From contig CALGEU010000389.1 in assembly GCA_937881285.1 (NCBI GenBank), positions 1 to 9,183 of the forward strand: a stretch of DNA of 9,183 nucleotides. Direction: 5' to 3'. The notes under the pieces were generated by a model. That model searched no databases, had not been told where the DNA came from, and saw only the letters and a program-made list of their open reading frames with translations. The position numbers and the translations under genes were made by a program. Shown piece after piece: positions 1-6,926 of this stretch. Every line of letters begins with the position of its first letter. The stretch's first letter is position 1. This DNA is from an uncultured Clostridia bacterium. GTDB taxonomy: Bacteria > Bacillota > Clostridia > Christensenellales > CAG-917.

Positions 1-2794
1 CGAGATTGTTTGCACTGTCAACCGTCGCTTCCGTGAAGATGATGCTCATAAGCGACGTTGCGCCTGCAAACGCATAGTCGTCGATTCTGCCGACGTTTGC
101 CTTGATTTGCACCGTCTTGACGTATTGAGCGTAGGTGTTGAACGCCCATTCTCCGATTTTTGTGACGTCCGACGGAATGGTGAGATTCACCTTGTCAGCG
201 TCGTATCTGTCGATATAATATTCAGTGAAAATGCCGTTGACGACCGTAAATCCGTCGTTGACGCAGTCGCTGCCGTTTCTTTGAATCCACGTCGTGTTGT
301 AGAAAGCGTTTTTGCCGACCGCAAGGATTTTGTCCTTGTGCATAATGTTCACGTTCTCGACGTTTCCGCGATTTCTGAACGCTTCGGGCGCAATGTACGG
401 AGTTTTGCTTCCGTCGATAGTCGCACTCGTTGCGATTTCGTCGATGAAACGGTAATACACACTGCCGATGATGATTGCTTTCGTCGTGGCGTCGTACGCC
501 TTGCTTTCCGCACTAAGGAAGTTGTCGCAACCGCTGAACGCGTCTTCACCGATATTCTGAATCGTGCTCGTTGCGCTAACAATCAGATTGTCGAGTGCCG
601 CAAGATTTTCAAACGCATAGTTGTGGATTGTCTTAATATTATCTCCGAGCGTGATTGTTTCAAGTGCCGTGCAGTTTGCAAAAGCACCCGTCGCAAGAGT
701 GGTTGCGTTTTTTATTTGCAAATTGAATTTTGCAATATCTTCCGCACTTGCGGTGCAGTTTTCGGCGGTGTAATATTCGTCTTTTGAAAGGTCGATTTCT
801 GTTTTGTTCGGGTCTCCGACGTATTTGTATACGACTTTGCCCATGACGATGAATTCTTTTCCGCCGTTGTTTTCAAAATAGTTGTTTTCAAAACTCGTTC
901 TGTAAAACACGTTCTTGCCGACGGAAGAAATGTTTTCGTTCGTGGGCGGAATAATCGTGGAAAGATACGGGCAATGCGCAAACGCCTGCTCGCCGATTGT
1001 CACGAGATTCGTTGCGTCTTTGAGATTGAGCGTCGAGAGTGCTTTAAGATTCATGCACGCCTTTGCTCCGATTTCGCTGACGGGACGAGTCACGCCGTTT
1101 ATTGTAAGAGTTGCGGGGATTATGAGTTCGTTGAGAGACTCGTCGGCAATCTTGTCGATACGCACGCTGCCGTCCGCGTTCACGGAAAGTCCGTCTTTGA
1201 ACACGACGTTGACGTAATATCTGCTGAGTCTGTCCGCTCTGAGTTCTTCGTCCTGCGTTTCGTTGAACACCCACTTGATGTACGCCACGTCGTCGATTTT
1301 GCCTTGTGCGTCCGCAACAACGTTCGTCATATTTGCAGGCACGGTGCATTGATAATCTCTGTATGTTCCTCCGTCCACGACGTAGTCCGTGCTTCCCTTG
1401 ACGAGATTTGCTCTGACTTCGTCGAGTTTGAGATAAACGGTCTTTGCGGGCACGTTGTCGTTTTGTCTTGCGGTGACTTCGATTTTAGCCACGTATTCGT
1501 TGAAGTTGTGACCGTATGCAAGTCCCGAGAAAACTATTCTGTTGAGTTTTTTGTCTTCTGCGCCGTAGCGAGCCGTTGCGTTGACGACGGTAAGTCCCGC
1601 ATCTTTCGCTTTTTCGTCGCTGTCTATTTCGACTTGGTTTCCGTCTATCGCAACCACGGAGTTTTTGACGGTGGAGACAAACTCTCCGCCCATCGTGTAA
1701 AGAGTGTAGGAATACGAGCGTTTCGTCCAGCGTGCGACGAGTTTGATGTCTTCACTGCCAACGATTTGAGAGAAACTCCAAAGCGTGTCGTTTTCGTCCC
1801 ATTTGCCGTCGCCGTTGACGTCTTGATACCAACCTGCGAAATAGTAGCCGTTGAAGACGTTGATTGCGTCAACGCTCGGCGCGACGATTCTGCCGAAGTT
1901 GCGAGTCACCGATTGATGTTCCGCAAAATTCGGGCGCGGGTCTTCGAGACCTTGAATCACAGTTGCGTCGCTCGGAACGTCGAGCGTGAACTTAACGTCG
2001 ATGACGTTGTCCGTCCACACTGTCGCAAAAGTCTTGTTGTCATACGTTTCGTCTATCGTGAAGGGGAAACCTTGAGCGCGAGAAAGAGTTTTGTTGCCGA
2101 CGGTCACTTGGTCGAGTGCTTTGCCGTCGAGAGACATTCTGAACGCGTTGGTAAATGCGTCCCAGTTTGCAAAAGTAAGTCCGCTGTCAACGGAAACGGA
2201 AACCTTCGAGCCGTCTTCGCTCGTTTTTCCGAAATAAGCCTGCGCTTTGTTTTCGCCGACCTGAAGATTGAAAGTCAATGACACGGTGGGAGTGGGAACG
2301 TAGCGGTCTTTAAGGTGGAGAGCAAAAGAGCCGCTTGCGGTTTTGCCGTTGTCAAGGCTTGCCGTCGCGTGAACCATAAAATGTCCCTTGCGCCAAACGA
2401 TAGGATCGTTTCCCCATATGGTCAACAGATTTTCAAGTTCACCGGTTTGGGCATTAACGCTTCCGTCGGTGACTTTCACAATCATAGCGTCCGTAAGGAA
2501 TCCGCCCGCAACTTCTGTCGTCAGCGATTCGTTGGTGTAAACTATCGAATACTCCACTTCGGACGCGTCGAACTCGTCTGCGTACATTCCGTTGAATATA
2601 CTGGTGACTCCGTTCGGGAAATAAAATTTGAGATAGGTATCGAAATTCGCATTATCGTCGTCGTCAACGATTTCGTCCGGGTTGATGACGTCGGGCAACT
2701 TGCCTATATCCTGCGAGCCGTTGCACGCAACGAGTGTCGCCAACATGACGACGCCCAAAATCAAAACCAAAATCAAACTGACTTTCTTTCTCAT
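1..2794 (-). CDS. BspA-like leucine-rich-repeat surface lipoprotein (C-terminus beyond window)
   Basis: The frame is open without a stop from the ATG at 2794 to the window edge, giving 931 codons with no stop seen. The N-terminus MRKKVSLILVLILG is followed by a lipobox LVAC with C24, so the protein should be lipid-anchored outside the membrane. An AAGGTGG ribosome site (2800-2806) lies 5 nt before the ATG. Residues about 25-280 are not recognised. Residues about 280-357 resemble an InlB-type repeat (FAGWY near 319-323, ending LVARWT at 352-357). It contains an inserted loop D325-V-N-G-D-G-K-W-D-E-N-D336, which fits the EF-hand/dockerin calcium-loop pattern. From about residue 550 to the edge, BspA-type LRR_5 repeats occur, with motifs such as IGEQAFAHC, TGAFANCTALETITL, IGEDAFSGC and IPSDVTKIGEWAF. 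Such proteins are usually surface adhesion or binding proteins of gut bacteria. The ligand cannot be told from sequence. Confidence 0.9.
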   Translation of the reverse strand, partial: MRKKVSLILVLILGVVMLATLVACNGSQDIGKLPDVINPDEIVDDDDNANFDTYLKFYFPNGVTSIFNGMYADEFDASEVEYSIVYTNESLTTEVAGGFLTDAMIVKVTDGSVNAQTGELENLLTIWGNDPIVWRKGHFMVHATASLDNGKTASGSFALHLKDRYVPTPTVSLTFNLQVGENKAQAYFGKTSEDGSKVSVSVDSGLTFANWDAFTNAFRMSLDGKALDQVTVGNKTLSRAQGFPFTIDETYDNKTFATVWTDNVIDVKFTLDVPSDATVIQGLEDPRPNFAEHQSVTRNFGRIVAPSVDAINVFNGYYFAGWYQDVNGDGKWDENDTLWSFSQIVGSEDIKLVARWTKRSYSYTLYTMGGEFVSTVKNSVVAIDGNQVEIDSDEKAKDAGLTVVNATARYGAEDKKLNRIVFSGLAYGHNFNEYVAKIEVTARQNDNVPAKTVYLKLDEVRANLVKGSTDYVVDGGTYRDYQCTVPANMTNVVADAQGKIDDVAYIKWVFNETQDEELRADRLSRYYVNVVFKDGLSVNADGSVRIDKIADESLNELIIPATLTINGVTRPVSEIGAKACMNLKALSTLNLKDATNLVTIGEQAFAHCPYLSTIIPPTNENISSVGKNVFYRTSFENNYFENNGGKEFIVMGKVVYKYVGDPNKTEIDLSKDEYYTAENCTASAEDIAKFNLQIKNATTLATGAFANCTALETITLGDNIKTIHNYAFENLAALDNLIVSATSTIQNIGEDAFSGCDNFLSAESKAYDATTKAIIIGSVYYRFIDEIATSATIDGSKTPYIAPEAFRNRGNVENVNIMHKDKILAVGKNAFYNTTWIQRNGSDCVNDGFTVVNGIFTEYYIDRYDADKVNLTIPSDVTKIGEWAFNTYAQYVKTVQIKANVGRIDDYAFAGATSLMSIIFTEATVDSANNL

Positions 2795-2849
2795 CTTTTC
2801 CACCTTATGTATGCGCACGAGCGCACATAAATATAAGAATACAAATATA

Positions 2850-2878
2850 ATACTACATTATTGCAACAAAATTGTCAA
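2850..2878 (-). promoter_or_regulatory. Sigma-A-type promoter of the LRR lipoprotein gene
   Basis: On the minus strand the -35 box is TTGACA (2873-2878, perfect) and the -10 box is TAGTAT (2850-2855), separated by 17 bp. The predicted transcript start lies about 50 nt before the ATG at 2794. The -35 context TGTTGACAAT is identical to that of the small lipoprotein gene promoter at 7332-7337. Confidence 0.75.
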
Positions 2879-2907
2879 CATCAAATGCCACTCACAAGTA
2901 GCGGTAT

Positions 2908-2940
2908 AAGAAAAAACCGCGTTAGAATGCGGTTTTTCTC
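2908..2940 (-). terminator. Intrinsic terminator of the acyltransferase gene
   Basis: A 9-bp stem pairs 2912-2920 with 2929-2937 (AAAAACCGC / GCGGTTTTT on the minus strand) around an 8-nt loop. On the minus strand the 3' arm ends in a run of T. It starts 27 nt after the stop codon at 2965, as expected for a terminator of the gene above it. On the plus strand the hairpin also ends in T-rich sequence, but no plus-strand gene reads into it. Confidence 0.75.
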
Positions 2941-2964
2941 AAAAAATTAGGTTTGGAAATTTTT

Positions 2965-4305
2965 TCAATTTTTGCCGTTTTTGAACATTTGTTCTATCGC
3001 AAGCACGTATTTCGTGGATGCGGAACGCTCGGCAAACATAAAACGATAAACGTGCTTATCGTCATACATATCTATTGCAGTCCCCGGCAGATTTGCCACG
3101 GTGTCACAGCGTTTGACGGGAAATTCGATGTGTCTGAATTCGTCTTCGACAGGCTCGAAACCTGCCTTTTCATTCACTTCGTACGTCATGCAATTCACGC
3201 CGTATTTACTCTTCACGTCTTTGGGTCTTTGCGTCCAGTCAGTGTCGAAGGAAAGCGAATTTTCGTCGAGTTTCAGCACTCCTTCGGCAACGAAACGATA
3301 GCCGTTGTTCTTCTCGTTTTCAACGAAAAGATTGACCTTGTCGCTCATCGTAAAGCCGCCTTTTGCCACTTCGTCTTTCACGAGTTCGCGCTGTTTTGCG
3401 TACCACAAATCTATCCTTTCAAGGCTCACGCTGTCCCCTATCGGTTCAAGTTTTCCGTCGAAAGTATACTTGATTTCGTTTCCGCAATGCGAGCATACCA
3501 TACGGTCGTCGTGAGAGCGATTTTCAAACTCCGCACCGCATTTGGGGCAATAATAAAGCAATCTTTCAAGCCCTTCGGCATAGCGTTTCCCGACAAATTT
3601 TATGCCGTTTTCAACTTGCCATTTATGCTCGTTATGTGCAAGCGCGGCGGTGATTTTTTCAAGAATCTCTTCTTTTTTCAGCGATTTCGTCTCTTCTGCA
3701 CTAAGGAGCATATCGCAATCGGTGTACACTTTTCCCCTTCGGATAAAGCGCAGATTGTACGCCCACTTCGGACGAGCAAGACTTGCACCTTTCATCTTCA
3801 CCACTCCGACGGGATAGCCGAGCCACTGCACGAGCCTTGCAATGGACGGCACGATTGCGCCCGTAACTCCGTCCGCCGCCACTTTTCCTTCGGGACAAAT
3901 AAGCACCGAAACGCCTGCGTCGAGATATTTTTTGATGTTCATTATGCAATGTATGTCCGCAAAATATTGTTTTTTTGTTATCGCGTGATACCCTGACAAC
4001 AATTTTGCAAAAATCGGCACGGAATACATCATATTCTCCGCCACGACGAAATTGAGCGGCGCACCGTACATTGCCGACGAAAAATGAATGAAATCGTACG
4101 CCGACAAGTGATTGCATATCACGAGCATCGCCCCTTTCTTCTTTTGCTTCTTGAATGCCGCCGACTGCGTGCATTTGCCGTGCAGGAACGGACGGATAAA
4201 TCTGCAAAGTCCCAAAAAGAAACGACTGTACGCTCTTGAAAAAGGCACTGCGTTTTTCTTTATATTCAGTTGTTTTTCGTCTTTTGCGACGCTCTTTTCA
4301 CTCAT
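2965..4305 (-). CDS. PlsC-like acyltransferase with C-terminal zinc ribbon and extra domain
   Basis: This 446-residue protein carries the glycerolipid acyltransferase signature. The HX4D box is H66-L-S-A-Y-D71, within the context ICNHLSAYDF. The PEG box is at 138-140 (CPEGK), matching motif III of 1-acylglycerol-3-phosphate acyltransferases. Family members transfer an acyl chain to lysophosphatidic acid or a related acceptor at the inner membrane face. After the acyltransferase domain (about 25-240) comes a zinc-ribbon motif with C253-x2-C256 and C271-x2-C274. Residues about 280-446 are not recognised. The usual family length is about 200-250, so this is a fusion. No ribosome site stands at a usable distance: AAGGT is only 1 nt from the ATG. 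The promoter at 4312-4340 puts transcription start on this ATG. The acyl acceptor is unknown, and phospholipid synthesis is an inference from the family. Confidence 0.85.
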   Translation of the reverse strand: MSEKSVAKDEKQLNIKKNAVPFSRAYSRFFLGLCRFIRPFLHGKCTQSAAFKKQKKKGAMLVICNHLSAYDFIHFSSAMYGAPLNFVVAENMMYSVPIFAKLLSGYHAITKKQYFADIHCIMNIKKYLDAGVSVLICPEGKVAADGVTGAIVPSIARLVQWLGYPVGVVKMKGASLARPKWAYNLRFIRRGKVYTDCDMLLSAEETKSLKKEEILEKITAALAHNEHKWQVENGIKFVGKRYAEGLERLLYYCPKCGAEFENRSHDDRMVCSHCGNEIKYTFDGKLEPIGDSVSLERIDLWYAKQRELVKDEVAKGGFTMSDKVNLFVENEKNNGYRFVAEGVLKLDENSLSFDTDWTQRPKDVKSKYGVNCMTYEVNEKAGFEPVEDEFRHIEFPVKRCDTVANLPGTAIDMYDDKHVYRFMFAERSASTKYVLAIEQMFKNGKN

Positions 4306-4311
4306 ACCTTA

Positions 4312-4340
4312 CTTATACCAAATACCCGCCCGCGTGTCAA
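4312..4340 (-). promoter_or_regulatory. Sigma-A-type promoter abutting the acyltransferase start codon (leaderless)
   Basis: On the minus strand TTGACA (4335-4340, perfect) and TATAAG (4312-4317, 5 of 6) are separated by exactly 17 bp. Counting the usual 6 nt after the -10 box places +1 at 4305, the A of the ATG. Either the transcript is leaderless or the true start codon lies further downstream. No downstream ATG, GTG or TTG with a ribosome site was found in the first 30 codons. Confidence 0.75.
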
Positions 4341-4428
4341 CCCTTACGCGCACATACGCCGCGCAAAATCGCAAAGGATTTCGTCAAAACGCCGAGCGGC
4401 AGGTATATTCTTTTCTCTGTCCGCTTTT

Positions 4429-5430
4429 TTATTCAAACAAGAACGCTTTAATATCTTCGAGCGTTTTCTCGTTTCCGTCAAAATTCATTGCTTTCACGAA
4501 AATATCTTCAAGTCCTATATGCGACTCTCTTGCCCTATTGAGCCTTTCGACGGCAAGTGCGGTCTGAATCACCACGTTGTTTTTCTCGTCGAGAACGTCG
4601 GAGCGGTTGAAACTCTCGTACCTTTCAAGGTCTATTATCTCTCCGTCCGCGCTTCCCGCTCGTTCGATATCCACGATTGCAACGTCTCCGCACACCGCGC
4701 CTTCAAACGCTTCGGGAGACAACGGCACTCGAAAAAACGTGCCTTTTGCAAGCCCGTATATCTCGTCGAAAAACACTCGCACGGCATACGCACCACCCTT
4801 GACCTTATACACGCACTTGTCTTTCAAATGGTCGAAAAACTCGTTTTCTCCCGACGGACTTATTGCCCTTGAAAACAAAGTTCTCCCCCTTGATTCTCCG
4901 CCGTCAGACAAAAACAATTTCTCGCAATACTCGCTTGCAATCCGCCTTATTTTTCTCTCGTCAACGCCCTGTTTTTCAATCTCAATTTGATTGATATAAT
5001 GACACAACGCGGACTTTAAGTGCTGATATGCACGTATAAAATGCGCTTTTTTGCATTTTATCAACTTTTCTATTTCGTCGCGCATACCGTCGAGTTTGCT
5101 CCCGTCAAGGTTGTTCGCAACGTCAAAAATTCTGTCTTTTACGATGGGAATATCCACTCCGCTTGCGTGCGGCGCGGTGGCGTCGACAACCGCTCTGTTT
5201 ATATCTTTTATATACACGCCGTCAAGGCTTTTGGGGTCTCCCGAACAATGCCAGATTTCTATATCGTGTCCCTGCTTCTGCGCAAATGCGGCAATCTTTT
5301 TCATAATCGTCGATTTGCCCGTTCCGCTGCCACCCTTTATCAATGCGACCTTGTCCGCTCTTTTAAGTTCGCCGTCGTATTCGTTCCAAAAACCGCTGCC
5401 CGAATTGTTGCCCAAAAAGTATCTTTCCAT
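4429..5430 (-). CDS. P-loop ATPase with duplicated halves (PRK06851-like), second P-loop degenerate
   Basis: The 333-residue protein has a clear Walker A motif G33-G-S-G-T-G-K39-S40. It is followed by HCSGDPKSLDGV (61-72) and VVDATAPHA (81-89), which match a conserved ATPase family found in spore-forming Firmicutes and catalogued as PRK06851, as I recall it. That family has two tandem P-loop halves. Here the second half is recognisable: RTLFSRAISPSGENEFF (183-199) precedes VYKVKGG (207-213). The expected GxxxxGK[ST] is replaced by GGAYAVRVF (212-220), so only the first half should bind ATP. A strong AAAAGGGGG ribosome site (5435-5443) sits 4 nt before the ATG. The gene is divergent from dpaA, which suggests a role in sporulation, but the biochemical function is not known to me. 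The stop is TAA at 4429-4431. Confidence 0.85.
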   Translation of the reverse strand: MERYFLGNNSGSGFWNEYDGELKRADKVALIKGGSGTGKSTIMKKIAAFAQKQGHDIEIWHCSGDPKSLDGVYIKDINRAVVDATAPHASGVDIPIVKDRIFDVANNLDGSKLDGMRDEIEKLIKCKKAHFIRAYQHLKSALCHYINQIEIEKQGVDERKIRRIASEYCEKLFLSDGGESRGRTLFSRAISPSGENEFFDHLKDKCVYKVKGGAYAVRVFFDEIYGLAKGTFFRVPLSPEAFEGAVCGDVAIVDIERAGSADGEIIDLERYESFNRSDVLDEKNNVVIQTALAVERLNRARESHIGLEDIFVKAMNFDGNEKTLEDIKAFLFE

Positions 5431-5446
5431 ATATCCCCCTTTTGTG

Positions 5447-5475
5447 CATACTATGAACGATTTTTCTTTTTGCGT
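5447..5475 (-). promoter_or_regulatory. Candidate sigma-K-like promoter of the ATPase gene
   Basis: On the minus strand CATAGTATG (5447-5455) matches the sporulation sigma-K -10 pattern CATAnnnTA except for the last base. An AC dinucleotide lies 18 bp upstream (5474-5475), one base longer than the spacing I recall. Predicted +1 near 5440 would give a leader of about 10 nt that still carries the GGGGG ribosome site. The motif is short and could arise by chance. Confidence 0.35.
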
Positions 5476-5481
5476 GCATTA

Positions 5482-5509
5482 ACTCATTTTCAAAAAAACG
5501 CATAGCATA
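5482..5509 (+). promoter_or_regulatory. Candidate sigma-K-like promoter of dpaAB
   Basis: AC (5482-5483), 17 bp, then CATAGCATA (5501-5509) matches the sigma-K consensus as recalled from Bacillus subtilis (AC, about 17 bp, CATAnnnTA). The B. subtilis spoVF (dpaAB) operon is known to be sigma-K dependent, which supports the reading. The motif ends only 4 nt before the dpaA ATG, so transcription would begin at or within the start codon. A sigma-A alternative (TTAACT, 18 bp, TAGCAT) is weaker. Confidence 0.5.
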
Positions 5510-5513
5510 CCGT

Positions 5514-6263
5514 ATGGAAACTAAAAAAACGAGCGTAAAACAAAAATACAAATTCAAAGCCGTAGTACACGAAACGGACGAGAGAACCTTCTATCTCAAA
5601 TCCATGCTCGACGGAACGTTTTTCCCTGCGCCGACGCACGTTTTTGCACCGAACGTACTCGTTGAAGCCAAAACGCTCACCGACGTTGACGACGGCGCGA
5701 CCGTGTATTGCGGACGGATTCTCGAAGAAGCCAAAATGCTTGCAAACAGCCGAGATATAACACTCAAATCATATTCCGCCGACGAAAAATTTCAGGCTAT
5801 AAACTCTCGGCTCACCGCCGAAGGTGCGCTTGCGATTCTCATAGAACGTCTCAAAAAATCCGTTGCGGAATCCTACGTGCTCGTGCTCGGTTTCGGACGC
5901 ACGGGTGCGGCGGTGACGAAGATTCTATGCAAACTCGACGTGCCGACCGACGTTGCCACAACTTCGTCGCTCCGCCCCGCTCACGCCTTTGCAAAATGTA
6001 TTCTTCCCATGCGAGACTTCGATTTCTCGCCGTACGACGCGGTAATAAACACAGTTCCGTCCGCTATCGTAAGCGACAAACAACTTATGAGCATGAAAAA
6101 GGACTGTGTCTATATTGACCTTGCGTCAACGCCTGCAATCAACCTTGAATACGCGCGCTATCTCGGCATTGACGCGCAAATATACCCCGCTCTGCCTGCA
6201 AAGGCTTGCCCCGTGAGTGCGGCAAAAGCGATGTATGACTATATTATGGAGAACAGACTATGA
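5514..6263 (+). CDS. dpaA: Dipicolinate synthase subunit A
   Basis: The 249-residue protein matches DpaA/SpoVFA, the putative oxidoreductase subunit that, with DpaB, makes dipicolinic acid from dihydroxytetrahydrodipicolinate in the mother cell. Visible marks are TAEGAL (101-106), the nucleotide-binding loop LGFGRTG (125-131, GxGxxG), INTVP (178-182), IDLAS (201-205) and LPAK (227-230), corresponding to the family's NTxP, DLAS and LPGK blocks. It is shorter than the B. subtilis protein (about 297). The N-terminal domain is divergent: the usual GGD-R segment appears as ETDER (20-24). No ribosome site precedes the ATG, and the in-frame stop at 5454-5456 with no other ATG leaves 5514 as the only sensible start. 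It overlaps dpaB by 4 nt. Confidence 0.9.
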   Translation: METKKTSVKQKYKFKAVVHETDERTFYLKSMLDGTFFPAPTHVFAPNVLVEAKTLTDVDDGATVYCGRILEEAKMLANSRDITLKSYSADEKFQAINSRLTAEGALAILIERLKKSVAESYVLVLGFGRTGAAVTKILCKLDVPTDVATTSSLRPAHAFAKCILPMRDFDFSPYDAVINTVPSAIVSDKQLMSMKKDCVYIDLASTPAINLEYARYLGIDAQIYPALPAKACPVSAAKAMYDYIMENRL

Positions 6264-6820
6264 AAATCGGACTTTGTATAACAGGCTCATTCTGCACGTT
6301 CGCAAATATATTGAAAGCCGTAGACCAACTCGTTGCCGCAGGATACGACATAACACCTGTGTTTTCCTACAACGTATCTTCTCTCGATACGAGATTCTTC
6401 AAGCAAACGGATTTTGAAAACGCAATAATAGAAAAAACAGGCAAACGCCCTTTGAAAACCATAGTCGAAGCCGAACCTATCGCAAAATCCGATCTCGAAC
6501 TTATGCTCGTTGCCCCCTGCACAGGCAATACGCTCGCAAAAATCGCACACGGCATAACCGATACGCCCGTAACAATGGCGGTGAAAGCAACGCTAAGAAA
6601 CAATCGTCCCGTCGTGCTTTCGGTTTCGTCAAACGACGCGCTCGGCGCAAACGCACGCAATATCGGCACGCTTCTGAACACGCGCCACGTCTATTTCGTG
6701 CCGTTCGGACAAGACGCACCGAAAAGCAAAGTGAACTCTCTCATTGCGGACACTTCGCTTATAATTCCGACAATCGAAAACGCAATGAAAGGTATCCAGA
6801 TTCAACCTATATTCACCTGA
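6260..6820 (+). CDS. dpaB: Dipicolinate synthase subunit B (flavoprotein-like)
   Basis: The 186-residue protein matches DpaB/SpoVFB, a flavoprotein-fold subunit of dipicolinate synthase. The N-terminal CITGSFCTF (6-14), APCTGNTLAKIA (85-96), NDALGAN (125-131) and VPFGQD (147-152) are characteristic blocks. The gene starts inside the dpaA stop (ATGA, 6260-6263), and a GGAG ribosome site (6248-6251) lies 8 nt upstream, so the pair is translationally coupled. Length is close to the family norm of about 200. No asd, dapG or dapA follows, unlike in B. subtilis; a terminator comes 58 nt after the stop. Confidence 0.92.
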   Translation: MKIGLCITGSFCTFANILKAVDQLVAAGYDITPVFSYNVSSLDTRFFKQTDFENAIIEKTGKRPLKTIVEAEPIAKSDLELMLVAPCTGNTLAKIAHGITDTPVTMAVKATLRNNRPVVLSVSSNDALGANARNIGTLLNTRHVYFVPFGQDAPKSKVNSLIADTSLIIPTIENAMKGIQIQPIFT

Positions 6821-6877
6821 ATATCCGCAAACTGTTTGTCGTACTGCATCGATTTGTTGATATATATAACAATCAAA

Positions 6878-6916
6878 CAACAAAAAAAGCACTCCTAAGA
6901 GTGCTTCTTTTTGTTG
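6878..6916. terminator. Bidirectional intrinsic terminator between dpaB and the small lipoprotein gene
   Basis: A 17-bp inverted repeat with one bulged C (6907) pairs 6878-6894 with 6899-6916 around the loop CTAA (6895-6898). The core is AAGCACTC / GAGTGCTT. The outer A and T runs supply a U tract on both strands: CTTTTTG after the stem on plus, TTTTTTTG on minus. It lies 58 nt after dpaB and 10 nt after the lipoprotein stop, so it serves both convergent genes. Confidence 0.9.
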
Positions 6917-6926
6917 ATTAACTCAA

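Noticed and set aside
974..2281. Plus-strand open frame of 435 codons
   Set aside because: It is the exact codon-register antisense of the LRR lipoprotein, whose lipobox, InlB-like repeat and LRR motifs are unmistakable. The plus-strand product has no recognisable domain and no ribosome site.
2953..3996. Plus-strand open frame of 347 codons
   Set aside because: It is antisense to the acyltransferase with its HX4D, PEG and zinc-ribbon motifs. The product is Phe/His-rich, as expected of a shadow frame.
4391..4400. GCCGAGCGGC palindrome after the ATPase gene as a terminator
   Set aside because: The stem is only 4 bp with a 2-nt loop and is followed on the minus strand by GTTTTG, too weak to call. 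Read-through from the ATPase gene into the acyltransferase gene remains possible.
5431..5513. Riboswitch or structured leader upstream of dpaA
   Set aside because: The gap is only 83 bp, A/T-rich, and contains no stable hairpin. The proximity of the -10-like motif to the ATG leaves no room for a leader.
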